From assembly GCF_004522235.1 (NCBI RefSeq), contig NZ_SDLT01000039.1, positions 1-64,000 of the forward strand: a DNA stretch of 64,000 nt, given 5' to 3'. Made by a program: the position numbers and the translations under genes. The stretch comes from Amycolatopsis nivea. Lineage in GTDB: Bacteria > Actinomycetota > Actinomycetes > Mycobacteriales > Pseudonocardiaceae. This document shows positions 25,529 through 34,396 of the stretch, one piece after another. Within the stretch, counting starts at the first letter, position 1. Each line of letters begins with the position of its first letter. The notes under the pieces were generated by a model, which did no database searches, was not told the origin of the DNA, and saw nothing but the letters and a program-made list of their open reading frames with translations.

Positions 25529-28500
25529 CACATCAACCTTTCACCGGCGAGGTTGACGACCTCGACCCGGACATTCGGGAAAAGCTGCTTGTACTGCAGG
25601 ATAACATCGGTACAGGAGTCGCAGATCTGGTACTCGTTCGGAATCATGTCCCGCTTGGTCGACGGCAGGTCCACCACCATCCGCAGGTCGCCGCTCATGT
25701 CTTCGCGCGTCACCGGCGTGTAGGTCTGCCCGTTCTGGTGCGCGCGTTCCGCACCGCGGCGGTTGATTTCCTCGAGTGCGCCGTCCATTCGGTCCCGGGC
25801 CCGCGCGGTGTCGCCGCGAAGCCCTTCGCGGTACATGTTTTCGTTGTTGGCTTTGAGGTACGCCGCTTCCTCGCGCCGGGATTTCTCGATTTGCTTCTTG
25901 ACGATGTCGTCGATTTCGTCGCGGTCGAGTCCGGAACGGGCGGCGAAATTGTGCCGCACCATTTCTTCGAGCAGCTTCGGTTCCGAGTCGTGGGTGCGGC
26001 CGAACTTGCCGTCGGGGTCGGGCATGCCGAGTTCGGGCCGGTACGGACCGGCGTCCTTGGTGCCGAACAGCCGCTCGGACTTCGGCCACTCGGGACCATC
26101 CTTCGCCGGCGCCCAGTCGTGGGACTTCCCGCTGAAGCTGTAGAGATCGACCGTGTCGCCGTTCGCGTCGCGGTACCTCGCCGTGGTGAGGGCCCGTTCG
26201 TGCGGGCGGCGCACGTCGTCGGTGAGCGGGTTGCGGTTCCCGTTCAGCTCTCGCACGTCGTCGAGACCCTCGGCGCGGCGGTCGCGGTTCTCCTGGCGGA
26301 GGTCGCGCACGTCCTGGTCCCGCTGTTCCTGGTTGAACGGCGGCTGTCCGCGGTCGACGGCGCTGTCGGCGTCGATGTCGTGCGGGTCGTGGTGTTTGCC
26401 GTCCGGGGCGAAACCGTCGTCGCCGACGTGGTGCGACGTGCCGTCCGGACGGTGCACCGACCATTCGCCGTCCGGCGGGATCCGCGGCCGCATCCGTCCG
26501 TCCGGCCCGATTTCGTAGTTGGACGAGAAGACCCGGCCGTTCGAATCGGTCCACGCAGGCTTGCTCGGGGCCATCACTTCGGTGTCGAGGTCGCGCGACA
26601 GCCGGTGCGCGAAGTCGTTCGACCCCGCGTCGCAGCCGATCAGCCGGATCGGCCTGCCGTCGTAGTTCCCGTTGCGCCGCAGGATGTCCGCGAACTCTTC
26701 CGGCGTGTACAGCCGGTCGCCGATGCGGGCGTGGCCGTCCGCTGTGACGTGCACGTCCACCGTGTAGCGCCCGTCCGGGTCCGGCTGGACGCGGTGCGGC
26801 AGGTCGCCGAGTTCCGGGTCGCCGCGGTGGTACGAGCTGCCCGCCGGGGTGTCTTCGGCGTGCCGGTGGTTGACCTCGTCCGGCGACAGCGGCTCGTCGT
26901 GGTGCGGCGGGGTGCCGTCGTGGTCGGGGTTGTCGTGGTGGTTCGACCCGTCCCCGTCGTGGTGCTTCGGGTCCTGGTGCTTGGGCTCCGGGCCGGCGTG
27001 GTCCGGCTTGCGCTCGGGCGCGTCGTGATCCGGTTTGTGGTCGGACTTGTCGTTGCCCGGCTTGCCTTTCCCGTCGTCGTGCTTCTTGTCCGGGGCGGTG
27101 TTCTCGGGTTTGCCGCCGTCCTTCGGCTTTCCTGGCTCGTCGGCGTTCGGTTTCCCAGTCCGTTGTGGACTGTTGGCTTCGCCGGGCTTGGCGGGCGGCG
27201 CGTCAGTGCGAGCGCCGCTGCGTGCGACGGGTTCGGGGGAGCCGTCGGGACGCCGTGTGCCGCCTGCCTCCGTGCCGCGCTGGGCACCGCCGGGACCGGT
27301 CGCGACAGCCGCCGCAGCCGGGGGTGCGGAACCGTCGCCGGACCCGCGGTTCGCCGACGAGGGCGATCCGCCGCCGGACGTCGGAGCGGGCTCCGAACGG
27401 CCGAGACCCGGATCCGTACCAGGCCGTTTGGGCTGTCCGACGTCGCCGCCGTCGCCGGGACGCTGCGGACCGCTCGACGAATCCGCCGGACGCTGCGGCG
27501 AAGATCCGCCACCGCCGGAGGAGTCGCCAGAGCGCGGCGTGGAGCCGCCATCTGAAGGCCGACTGGAGCCGCCGTCGCCGGTGCGCGGCGTGGAGCCACC
27601 GTCCGACGGGCGACCGGACCCGCCATCGCCGGTTCGCTGCGCCGGGGCCGAGGAACCGCCGTCGCTAGGCCGCTGCGGCGCGGGCCCGGAACGATCCGGA
27701 GTGCGGCTCGGCCCGCCGCTGTCCGCCGGGCTCGGGCCGCCGCTCGGCCGCCGGCCGGAAGGACCGCTGTCCGGAACCCGGTTCGGCGCGACGTCAGGAG
27801 CCCGCGACCCCGGCGTCCCAGTCCAGCCGCTGCCGGTGGGCCGAGGCGACGGACTGCCGCCACTGGCCGGGGCGCTGGTCGGGCTGCCGCCGCCACCCTG
27901 CTGCGGGATTCCGCCGCCCGCCGGGCTCTGGTTCGGTGCCGAACCGCCGCCGTCGTTCGAGCGGATGTGCTGCGGGGGAGCGGCTTGCGGGGAAGGAGCG
28001 TCCGCGCGAGGCGGGGCGTACCCGCTCGCCGACGTCGAATCGTTGCTGCTCGAATGATGCGGGCTCGGCTCGCTGCCGCCGGAATGCGTGCCGCCGCCCG
28101 ACGACGAGGAACCGCCGGAATGCGGTGCCCCGCTGGAATGGCTGGGCGGAGCGCTGACCGAGGACGGGCCGTCGCTGTGCGAAGAGCTTTGCGGCGAGTA
28201 AGAACTGTCCGGGGCACTGTTTCCGACCCCGGACGTCGGGCTCGAATCACCGGCGAACGTCGACGGGCTGGAGTCGGTGTGGCTCCCGACCGGGCTGTCG
28301 GAACCGCGCCGGGGCGACGACGTCACAGTGTCGATTGTGGACGGTCCAGTGCCATCCGGTGACGACGAAGGCGAACTGTCAGCCGACGGGCTGTCGCTGC
28401 TGGGACTGTCGGACCCGTTGGGGCTGCCGGAATCCCCCGAGCGATCGCCGGGCGCATCGGAGCCGTCAGCATCATCTGAACTGTTGTGGCCGCTGTTCGG

Positions 28501-29493
28501 ACTGTCGCCGTCCGCACCGTCCGACCCGTTGGAGCGACGCGAACCGGACGGCGAACCGGGATCCGCGTCCCCGTCGCCGGATCCGGTGTGGGGCCCGCCG
28601 CCGGAACCGCCCGTACCGCCGCCGGAGCCGCCGCGGTGGAAGAAGCCGCCCGCCTTGATGTTCTTCGTGCTGATCACGTCGAGGCCGGTGACCTTGCCGG
28701 CCAGCTTGCCCAGCACCTTGATGATCTTCGTGAAAACCTCGGCGAGCTTGCCGAGCAGCGGCGAGACCCGGCGCATCGTCTCGCACAGCTTCGTCAGCAG
28801 CTCGCTGATCTTCTCGCCCCACTTGGAGATCGCCGTGACCGCCTGCGCGACCACCAGCGGCGTCCCGAACCCGAGCGAGAACACCTCCTCCATGACCCAG
28901 GAGATCAGCTTGCCCACCAGGTCCGCGATGAGCTGGCGCACCAGGCCGCGCACGAAAGCGACGACCTGGCCCATGATCATCGTGACGGTGCCGATCGCGC
29001 TCGCGACCGTCGCCGCGCCGCCGATCGCCTCGGCCGCTTCCGCCGCGGACTTCCGGTACGCGTCCGCGCCGTCGCCCTTCCACTCCGCGGTGCCGGTCTT
29101 GACCGCGTTCTCGAGGTCTTTCTGCCGTTCCTGCAACGCCTTCGCGACGTTGCCCCAGGTGTCGGCATAGGACTGGATCACCGGCGGGTTGCCCGCGACC
29201 GAGTCCAGCATGTCCTTCAGCGGCTGCACGTGCTCCATCAGGAACGACGCCACCGACGACATCAGGTAGCCGAACGGGTCGATCGCCGCGCCCGCGATCT
29301 CGCCGGCGAGGCTCGCGACGCCGAGGCCGCCGGAAACCCAGTCGCCGTCCGCGATCCCCTTGAACGCGTCGGTGGCCGATTCGGCGATGTTGATGCCGGT
29401 GGCGTAGCCGTAGTCGCCGTTGCCCTCGGTGAACGGCCCCGGCCCGTCGCCGTCCTTTTTGGACTCTGCGACCAGCGGATTTCCTTCGGGCAT
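25528..29493 (-). CDS. T7SS polymorphic toxin with C-terminal deaminase-like domain
   Basis: This is a 1321-residue protein. The N-terminal helical domain (about 1-280) has WKG at 138-140 in a WXG100-like hairpin, the export signal type of T7SS substrates. A Ser/Pro/Gly/Asp low-complexity spacer (about 286-890) follows. A small alpha/beta module (about 900-1000) has His921 in DGHARIG and Cys954 in LIGCDAG. The C-terminal toxin domain (about 1090-1321) has HDSE (1168-1171) and CDSC (1291-1294) near a strand-rich end (FPNVRVEVVN). HDSE plus CxxC is the zinc-site pattern of the bacterial toxin deaminases (the BURPS668_1122-type or a related branch). Nucleic-acid base deamination in rival cells is inferred. 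Both ends overlap their neighbours by TGATG. Confidence 0.75.
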   Translation of the reverse strand: MPEGNPLVAESKKDGDGPGPFTEGNGDYGYATGINIAESATDAFKGIADGDWVSGGLGVASLAGEIAGAAIDPFGYLMSSVASFLMEHVQPLKDMLDSVAGNPPVIQSYADTWGNVAKALQERQKDLENAVKTGTAEWKGDGADAYRKSAAEAAEAIGGAATVASAIGTVTMIMGQVVAFVRGLVRQLIADLVGKLISWVMEEVFSLGFGTPLVVAQAVTAISKWGEKISELLTKLCETMRRVSPLLGKLAEVFTKIIKVLGKLAGKVTGLDVISTKNIKAGGFFHRGGSGGGTGGSGGGPHTGSGDGDADPGSPSGSRRSNGSDGADGDSPNSGHNSSDDADGSDAPGDRSGDSGSPNGSDSPSSDSPSADSSPSSSPDGTGPSTIDTVTSSPRRGSDSPVGSHTDSSPSTFAGDSSPTSGVGNSAPDSSYSPQSSSHSDGPSSVSAPPSHSSGAPHSGGSSSSGGGTHSGGSEPSPHHSSSNDSTSASGYAPPRADAPSPQAAPPQHIRSNDGGGSAPNQSPAGGGIPQQGGGGSPTSAPASGGSPSPRPTGSGWTGTPGSRAPDVAPNRVPDSGPSGRRPSGGPSPADSGGPSRTPDRSGPAPQRPSDGGSSAPAQRTGDGGSGRPSDGGSTPRTGDGGSSRPSDGGSTPRSGDSSGGGGSSPQRPADSSSGPQRPGDGGDVGQPKRPGTDPGLGRSEPAPTSGGGSPSSANRGSGDGSAPPAAAAVATGPGGAQRGTEAGGTRRPDGSPEPVARSGARTDAPPAKPGEANSPQRTGKPNADEPGKPKDGGKPENTAPDKKHDDGKGKPGNDKSDHKPDHDAPERKPDHAGPEPKHQDPKHHDGDGSNHHDNPDHDGTPPHHDEPLSPDEVNHRHAEDTPAGSSYHRGDPELGDLPHRVQPDPDGRYTVDVHVTADGHARIGDRLYTPEEFADILRRNGNYDGRPIRLIGCDAGSNDFAHRLSRDLDTEVMAPSKPAWTDSNGRVFSSNYEIGPDGRMRPRIPPDGEWSVHRPDGTSHHVGDDGFAPDGKHHDPHDIDADSAVDRGQPPFNQEQRDQDVRDLRQENRDRRAEGLDDVRELNGNRNPLTDDVRRPHERALTTARYRDANGDTVDLYSFSGKSHDWAPAKDGPEWPKSERLFGTKDAGPYRPELGMPDPDGKFGRTHDSEPKLLEEMVRHNFAARSGLDRDEIDDIVKKQIEKSRREEAAYLKANNENMYREGLRGDTARARDRMDGALEEINRRGAERAHQNGQTYTPVTREDMSGDLRMVVDLPSTKRDMIPNEYQICDSCTDVILQYKQLFPNVRVEVVNLAGERLM

Positions 29494-29798
29494 CAGTCGC
29501 TCGCCTTCATCGAACCGGCGGCTTCGCTTTCGTAGCTGTCGTACGCCTTCGCCGCGTCGCGCACCTTCTGCGCCTGGGCGTCCATCGCCGTGACGGTGTT
29601 CTCCAGCGCGTTGATCCCGTAGTTCTCGACCGGGTCGAGCATCATCCGGAACGGCTGGCAGAGAATGCCGTACGCGTCGGTCGGCATGCTGACCTGGTTC
29701 GCGGCGTCGACAGCCTGCTTCAGCCCGTCGGCGATCCCGTCGAGCTGACGGGCGTGCGCCTCGAGATCGCCGCCGATCTCATAACCCCTGGGTGCCAT
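29493..29798 (-). CDS. EspC/WXG100-like T7SS protein
   Basis: This 101-residue, all-helical protein has two long helices separated by a Pro/Gly turn (MPTDAYGILCQPFRMMLDPVENYG). The C-terminal region (YDSYESEAAGSMKASD) resembles ESX-associated EspC-like small substrates. Its stop overlaps the toxin start (TGATG), so it is made together with the toxin and may form the heterodimer needed for its export. No WXG triplet is present, but the toxin supplies one. Confidence 0.7.
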   Translation of the reverse strand: MAPRGYEIGGDLEAHARQLDGIADGLKQAVDAANQVSMPTDAYGILCQPFRMMLDPVENYGINALENTVTAMDAQAQKVRDAAKAYDSYESEAAGSMKASD

Positions 29799-29828
29799 GG
29801 TTTTTCTTCCCCCTGGAACGGCTTGAAG

Positions 29829-30392
29829 TCAGGACAGGATCGATCCGCCGAAGTCGTCGTCATCGTCCGACGAGCTCCGGCGGCGACGTTGCTGCTGAGG
29901 CGGTGGCGGTGGTGTCGGCGGGCCTGCCGGACGCGCCGGCGGCGGTGCGGGGGCACCGGTTTCTTCGGCGTCCTCGGGCAGGAACCGGCGCACGCGGTCG
30001 GACGCGGACTCGGCCTGCTCCTCGACCGGCGGCGCGGGGAACGTCCGCTGCGCGTCGGCCACCAGGGTTTCCGCGGTCTCGTCGCCGCCGACGGTCTCGG
30101 CCGCGGCCTGCTGCAGCAGTTCGGGAATCCGGGCCTGCGCGCGCTGCACGAGCCGCATCACCTCGGCGGAGACGTCGGCCATCTTCTTGCCCGCCGCGGA
30201 GTCCGCGAGCACCAGGTTCTTCAGCAGCCCCTTGGCATCCACGGTGACCTCGACCGCACCATCCTTCGACCGTTCGGTGACGGTTTGGCCCTGCATGCGC
30301 TCGGCCATCGCCTGGTAGCGGGCAGCAGTCTGCTGGAGTTGCTTGGTCCAGCCCTCGATCATCTGCTCGCTGGCGTCGACGCTGTCCGGCAT
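29829..30392 (-). CDS. YbaB/EbfC-like protein at the head of the T7SS toxin operon
   Basis: This 187-residue protein has a YbaB-type domain (about 20-105: MAERMQGQTVTERSKDGAVEVTVDAKG, then LVLADSA and a long helix) followed by a disordered Pro-rich and acidic tail. YbaB/EbfC proteins bind DNA non-specifically as dimers. Paralogues with tails are typical of actinobacterial ESX/T7SS toxin loci, where their role is unclear and may be chaperone-like. It is the first gene of the operon, 30 bp before the EspC-like gene. Confidence 0.7.
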   Translation of the reverse strand: MPDSVDASEQMIEGWTKQLQQTAARYQAMAERMQGQTVTERSKDGAVEVTVDAKGLLKNLVLADSAAGKKMADVSAEVMRLVQRAQARIPELLQQAAAETVGGDETAETLVADAQRTFPAPPVEEQAESASDRVRRFLPEDAEETGAPAPPPARPAGPPTPPPPPQQQRRRRSSSDDDDDFGGSILS

Positions 30393-30535
30393 CGGGCCCC
30401 TCTCTCCACGGTGACTTCTCCAGAATGACGGTCGCGCGGCCCCGTCGGTTCCGCGCGGTTCCGAATTGTCCGCGCGGCGCGGTTTAGTATGTGATGTCGA
30501 CTACTGTACGCGAACTTCCGGTTGCGCGCTGTTAA

Positions 30536-30572
30536 ATAAAACGGCCCGCCCGCGAGGTTCGCGGACGGGCCG
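30536..30572 (-). terminator. Intrinsic terminator of hpd
   Basis: On the minus strand, CGGCCCG and TCGCGG arms (30542-30555 with 30559-30572, one mismatch) form a 13-bp stem. It is followed by TTTTATTTAA to about 30530. It lies about 20 bp after the hpd stop. Confidence 0.85.
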
Positions 30573-30591
30573 GGGAAGGGGAGCGAGCGGA

Positions 30592-31791
30592 TCAGAGGTT
30601 GCCGCGGCGCTCCTGCTCCCGCTCGATGGCCTCGAACAGGGCCTTGAAGTTGCCCTTGCCGAAGCCGAGCGAACCGTGCCGCTCGATGAGCTCGTAGAAC
30701 ACGGTGGGCCGGTCGCCGATCGGCTTGGTGAAGACCTGCAGCAGGTAGCCGTCCTCGTCGCGGTCGACCAGGATCCGGTGCTCCTTCAGCGTTTCGATCG
30801 GCACGCGCACCTTGCCGATCCGGGCGCGCAGCTCGGGGTCGTCGTAGTACGAGTCCGGGGTGTCGAGGAATTCGACGCCCGCCTCGCGCATCGCGGTGAT
30901 GGTGGCGATGATGTCGTTGGTGGCCAACGCGATGTGCTGGCAGCCCGCGCCCTCGTAGAACTCGAGGTACTCGTCGATCTGCGACTTCTTCTTCGCGATC
31001 GCGGGCTCGTTGAGCGGGAACTTGACCCGGTGGTTGCCGTTCGACACCACCTTGCTCATCAGCGCCGAGTAGTCGGTGGCGATGTCGTCGCCGACGAACT
31101 CCGCCATGTTCACGAAGCCCATGACGCGGTGGTACCAGTCGACCCAGTAGTCCATCTTGCCGAGTTCGACGTTGCCGACGCAGTGGTCGACCGCCTGGAA
31201 CAGCCGCTTCGGCGCGCCCTCGGGCCGCTTCACGGTGCCCTCGCGCGGCTCGTAGCCGGGCAGGTAGACGCCGTTGTAGCGGGACCGGTCGATGAGCGTG
31301 TGCCGGGTCTCGCCGTAGGTCGCGATGGCCGCGCGGCGGATCGTGCCGTGCTCGTCGGAGACGTCGTGCGGCTCCTCGAGGATCGTCGCGCCCTCCTTGC
31401 GGGCGTGCTCGATGCACTTGTCGACGTCGGTGGTCTCCAGCGCGAGGTCGATCACGCCGTCGCCGTGGCGGCGGTGGTGGTCGAGCAGCGGGGAGTCCGG
31501 CTTCACGCCGCCGGTGATCACGAAGCGCCCGGAGCCGGACTTGAGCACGAAGGCCTTGTGGTCGAGCTGTCCCGTTTCGGGGCCCGAGTACGCGACCAGC
31601 TGCATGCCGAACGCGACCTGGTAGAACCACGCGGTCTGGGTCGCGTTGCCCGCGATGAACACCACCGCGTCGAGGGCCTTGACCGGGAACGGGTCGGTCG
31701 AGGCGTCGTGGTCCACCAGTCCGACGAGCTGGCGGAGCTGGTCATAGCTGACGTCGTCGAGTGCGCCGTGCGGATCCATCGTGGAGGTCAT
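30592..31791 (-). CDS. hpd: 4-hydroxyphenylpyruvate dioxygenase
   Basis: This 399-residue non-haem Fe(II) enzyme converts 4-hydroxyphenylpyruvate to homogentisate in tyrosine catabolism. The iron ligands are visible: His in AVDHCVGNV, His in GCQHIALATND and Glu in VFYELIERHG. The C-terminal helix region GFGKGNFKALFEAIEREQ is typical. It is divergent from an AsnC-type regulator, the same arrangement as HpdA/hppD in Streptomyces. No homogentisate dioxygenase gene is nearby. The ATG at 31791 is taken as start; ATG 31779 is an alternative. Confidence 0.93.
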   Translation of the reverse strand: MTSTMDPHGALDDVSYDQLRQLVGLVDHDASTDPFPVKALDAVVFIAGNATQTAWFYQVAFGMQLVAYSGPETGQLDHKAFVLKSGSGRFVITGGVKPDSPLLDHHRRHGDGVIDLALETTDVDKCIEHARKEGATILEEPHDVSDEHGTIRRAAIATYGETRHTLIDRSRYNGVYLPGYEPREGTVKRPEGAPKRLFQAVDHCVGNVELGKMDYWVDWYHRVMGFVNMAEFVGDDIATDYSALMSKVVSNGNHRVKFPLNEPAIAKKKSQIDEYLEFYEGAGCQHIALATNDIIATITAMREAGVEFLDTPDSYYDDPELRARIGKVRVPIETLKEHRILVDRDEDGYLLQVFTKPIGDRPTVFYELIERHGSLGFGKGNFKALFEAIEREQERRGNL

Positions 31792-31912
31792 GCACTGAGC
31801 ATGAGTCGCGCCCGGCAAGCTGCGCAACGGTTTCCGTTTCAGCTGGACAATGTGCTCAGCTTATCCTGGAGCAGCTCGGTCATCTTGGACAACCTGCGCA
31901 GGGAGAAAACCG
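31792..31912. promoter_or_regulatory. hpd/asnC divergent control region
   Basis: The 121-bp interval contains TGGACAA twice in direct orientation (about 31838 and 31886) and an imperfect palindrome GGACAA...TTATCC between about 31840 and 31866. These are candidates for the AsnC-type regulator and overlap where the promoters must lie. Confidence 0.4.
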
Positions 31913-32383
31913 GTGCTTGACTCGCTCGACGCGCGACTGCTGCTGTTGCTCACCGACTCGCCGCGGCTCGGCGTGCTCGAATGCGCGCGCCGGCTCGGCG
32001 TCGCGCGCGGCACCGTGCAGGCCCGGCTGGACCGGCTCACCGAACGCGGCATCCTCGGCGGCTTCCCGCCCGAACTCGATCTGGCCGCGATGGGGTACAG
32101 CCTCACCGCGTTCGCCGTGCTGGAAATCGCGCAGGGCAAACGCGCCGGTGTCGCGGAGGCACTGGCTGCGATCGACGAAGTGTGCGAAGTGCACGCCACC
32201 ACCGGACAAGGCGACCTCTTCGTACGCCTTGTCGCGCGCGACAACGACGATCTGCAACGCGTCATCGACGAAGTGGTTGGCGTGCCCGATGTTCTGCGTA
32301 CGTCGACTTCGATCGCGTTGTCGACACCAGTGCCGCCGCGAGTGCGGCCGTTGCTCGAACGAACGGCTAGGACACGTACGTGA
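31913..32383 (+). CDS. Lrp/AsnC-family regulator, probable HpdA-type controller of hpd
   Basis: This 156-residue protein has an N-terminal helix-turn-helix (LDSLDARLLLLL...LECARRLGVARGTVQARLDRL) and a C-terminal RAM/ligand domain (about 65-150, VHATTGQGDLFVRLVARD). Divergent from hpd across 121 bp, it matches the Streptomyces HpdA arrangement, where an AsnC-type protein controls hppD in response to tyrosine or hydroxyphenylpyruvate; control here is inferred. The GTG start follows AGGGAG by 7 nt. Its last 17 bp overlap the convergent MBL gene. Confidence 0.85.
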   Translation: MLDSLDARLLLLLTDSPRLGVLECARRLGVARGTVQARLDRLTERGILGGFPPELDLAAMGYSLTAFAVLEIAQGKRAGVAEALAAIDEVCEVHATTGQGDLFVRLVARDNDDLQRVIDEVVGVPDVLRTSTSIALSTPVPPRVRPLLERTARTRT

Positions 32384-33170
32384 GGTAGCGCTTCGCGGAG
32401 CGCTGTACGACGTTATGGCCGTCCGTACGCACGATTGCGTCCCACCAAGCGCCGTAGATGGCGTCGAACGCGTACGGCTCCAACAGTTCCGCGGCGTGCC
32501 GTACGACGCTCGGCCGCTCCGGGATGAGGTTCGGGTAGCTGTACATGAAACCGACGTGCGTACGGTCCGGGATGACCTGCACGATGTCGCCGGTCAGCAG
32601 CGCGCCGCGGCCTTCCTCGCCGTCCGGCCAGTGCAGCACCGTGCCGCCGGCGAAATGCACGCCGAGGTTGATCAGCTGGAGATCTGGAGAGACATCGAGC
32701 GTCGTGCCGGTCCACAGCTGGATCGACGGGTCCGGACGGCCGATCCACTGCTGGTCGTTCTCGTGCAGGTAGACCGGGACGTCGAAGGCGTGCGCCCATT
32801 CGACCATCGTCGTGTAGTAGTGCGGATGGCTGATCGCGATGCCGGTGATGCCGCCGAGTTCGGTGATCTTGCCGATCAGTGCGTCGTCGAGGTAGGCGGA
32901 GCAGTCCCAGAGGAGGTTGCCGTTGTCCGCGCGGACCAGCAGCGCGCGCTGGCCGATCGCGAACTTCGGATCCGAACCGACGCCGATGAGTCCCGGTCCT
33001 TGCTCCTCGACTCGTGGCTTGAGGCTGCCGTCTGCGCGGAGCGTGGCCAGGTCGGTCCACTTCTGCCCGCCCGGCGGCACGTATTGGCGCTCGTCCTCGC
33101 AGATCGGGCAGTCCGCGCGCGGGGCGGCGTACTGCATCCCGCAGGTCAGGCAGAGCGGTCGGGTGCTCAT
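32367..33170 (-). CDS. Metallo-beta-lactamase-fold hydrolase with N-terminal zinc ribbon
   Basis: This 267-residue protein opens with a rubredoxin-like zinc ribbon (CLTCGMQY and CPICEDER, two CxxC knuckles), followed by an MBL core. The HxHxDH motif is replaced by SHPHYYTTM, so only part of the usual metal site is present. Later GVHFAGG and LLTGDIVQV supply the His and Asp ligands. With the altered site the enzyme may use one metal or a different chemistry. It ends inside the 3' end of the convergent asnC gene. Confidence 0.75.
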   Translation of the reverse strand: MSTRPLCLTCGMQYAAPRADCPICEDERQYVPPGGQKWTDLATLRADGSLKPRVEEQGPGLIGVGSDPKFAIGQRALLVRADNGNLLWDCSAYLDDALIGKITELGGITGIAISHPHYYTTMVEWAHAFDVPVYLHENDQQWIGRPDPSIQLWTGTTLDVSPDLQLINLGVHFAGGTVLHWPDGEEGRGALLTGDIVQVIPDRTHVGFMYSYPNLIPERPSVVRHAAELLEPYAFDAIYGAWWDAIVRTDGHNVVQRSAKRYLTYVS

Positions 33171-33208
33171 CGGTGTCCTCCAGTGGTTGTGCTGGAAGAC
33201 ACGCTAGA

Positions 33209-33260
33209 CCGCCGAACGCGCGCCGGGCCACGGAAAACCGGGCGGGCGCGCGTTCGGCGG
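33209..33260 (-). terminator. 16-bp perfect hairpin after greA
   Basis: The arms 33209-33224 and 33245-33260 are perfectly complementary (CCGCCGAACGCGCGCC type) with a 20-nt loop. It begins 7 bp after the greA stop on the minus strand. It also lies in the upstream region of the MBL gene at 33170, so it separates the two minus-strand units. There is no T-tract. Confidence 0.7.
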
Positions 33261-33267
33261 AAACGAG

Positions 33268-33759
33268 TCAGGACTCGCTGTAGGGCACCGCCTTGACCAG
33301 GGTGACCTTCATGGTCTTGCCGTTGGGCAGCTCGTACTCGCGGGACTCGCCCTCCTTGGCGCCGAGCAGCGCCTTGCCGAGCGGCGACTCGGGGGAGTAC
33401 ACGTCGAGCGCGCCCTCCGCGCCCTCTTCCCGGGTGGCGAGCAGGAACTTCTCCTCCTCGTCGTCCCCGTCGTACTTGACGGTGAGCACCTTGCCGGGGC
33501 CCGCCGTGCCGTCGTCGTCCGGAGCCTCGCCGACCTTCGCGTTGCGCAGCAGCTCCTGGAGGTGCCGGATCCGGGCTTCGGCCTGGCCCTGCTCTTCGCG
33601 GGCCGCGTGGTAGCCGCCGTTCTCCTTGAGGTCGCCCTCTTCGCGGCTGTCGTTGATGCGGGCGGCGATGACCGGACGATTCTCGATCATTTCGTCGAGC
33701 TCGTGCTTGAGCCTGTCGTAGGCATCCTGGGTCAGCCAGGTCACCTTGGTGTCGCTCAC
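33268..33759 (-). CDS. greA: Transcription elongation factor GreA
   Basis: This 163-residue protein has the GreA layout: an N-terminal coiled coil with the acidic tip (DSREEGDLKENGGYHAAREEQ) that reaches the RNA polymerase channel and stimulates cleavage of backtracked RNA, and a C-terminal FKBP-like domain (VYSPESPLGKALLGAKEGE). The GTG at 33759 is chosen since GAGGAG lies 9 nt upstream and the mature start (SDTKVTWLTQ) aligns with mycobacterial GreA. It is part of the conserved greA-DUF4307-mca-membrane protein group. Confidence 0.95.
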   Translation of the reverse strand: MSDTKVTWLTQDAYDRLKHELDEMIENRPVIAARINDSREEGDLKENGGYHAAREEQGQAEARIRHLQELLRNAKVGEAPDDDGTAGPGKVLTVKYDGDDEEEKFLLATREEGAEGALDVYSPESPLGKALLGAKEGESREYELPNGKTMKVTLVKAVPYSES

Positions 33760-33837
33760 GGTCACCATCTCCTCGTAGGGCCTGCCAGGCTTGGGTGTAC
33801 AAGCCGGCCACCGCGTACGCACGCGGCTGAGATAAAG

Positions 33838-33864
33838 GAAAAACACGGCCCGTCGGGGGCCGTG
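33838..33864 (-). terminator. Intrinsic terminator of the DUF4307 gene
   Basis: On the minus strand CACGGCCC pairs with GGGCCGTG (8 bp) around a 5-nt loop and is followed by TTTTTCCTTT. It separates DUF4307 from greA. Confidence 0.85.
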
Positions 33865-33955
33865 CTGGTGTACGAGCGTATCACGGCAGGACAGGTCGAC
33901 GCCGGTCCATTTCACGCCGCGCGGACGCTCGCCGCGCATTTCACTCCGTTGGCCG

Positions 33956-34396
33956 CTACGGGGTTGACAGATAGCGTGGTATGGAATACGAGCAGCCGAA
34001 CACGTCGGCGGTCACCGGGGTCCCGATGCTCTTCACCACTGTGTTCACCCTGCTGTGGCCGGCCCCGGCGGGAACCAGCACCTCCCGGCGGCCGCTTTCG
34101 GCGCCGGACTTGTCGCGCACCCGGACGACACACACGCCGGGCTTGCTGTCGTCGTCCCGAGTGACGTTGATGGTGACCTGCATCGCGTCGCCCGGCCGCT
34201 CCTCGAAGCCGATGCGCTCCGCTTCGATCGGAGTCGTGCCGAGGTTGAGGTAGTAGACGAAGCCGATCGCGCCGCTCACGACCAGCGCGATGGCCACGTA
34301 AAGCCACCTCCGCCAGCGTTTCGACGGCATGCCCTTGCCCGCGGTGCCGTACCGGTCCGCGGGCCGCGCCGGCACGGCACCACCCTCGGCGGTCAC
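33956..34396 (-). CDS. DUF4307 membrane protein
   Basis: This 146-residue protein has one transmembrane helix (about 32-52, WLYVAIALVVSGAIGFVYYL) and an external beta-rich domain (about 60-146) with the paired Cys PGVCVVRV and VFGCSYS. It corresponds in position to Rv1081c, between greA and mca. Function is unknown. GTG 34396 is the likely start because GGGGAG lies just upstream; it is divergent from mca, 195 bp apart. Confidence 0.8.
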   Translation of the reverse strand: MTAEGGAVPARPADRYGTAGKGMPSKRWRRWLYVAIALVVSGAIGFVYYLNLGTTPIEAERIGFEERPGDAMQVTINVTRDDDSKPGVCVVRVRDKSGAESGRREVLVPAGAGHSRVNTVVKSIGTPVTADVFGCSYSIPRYLSTP

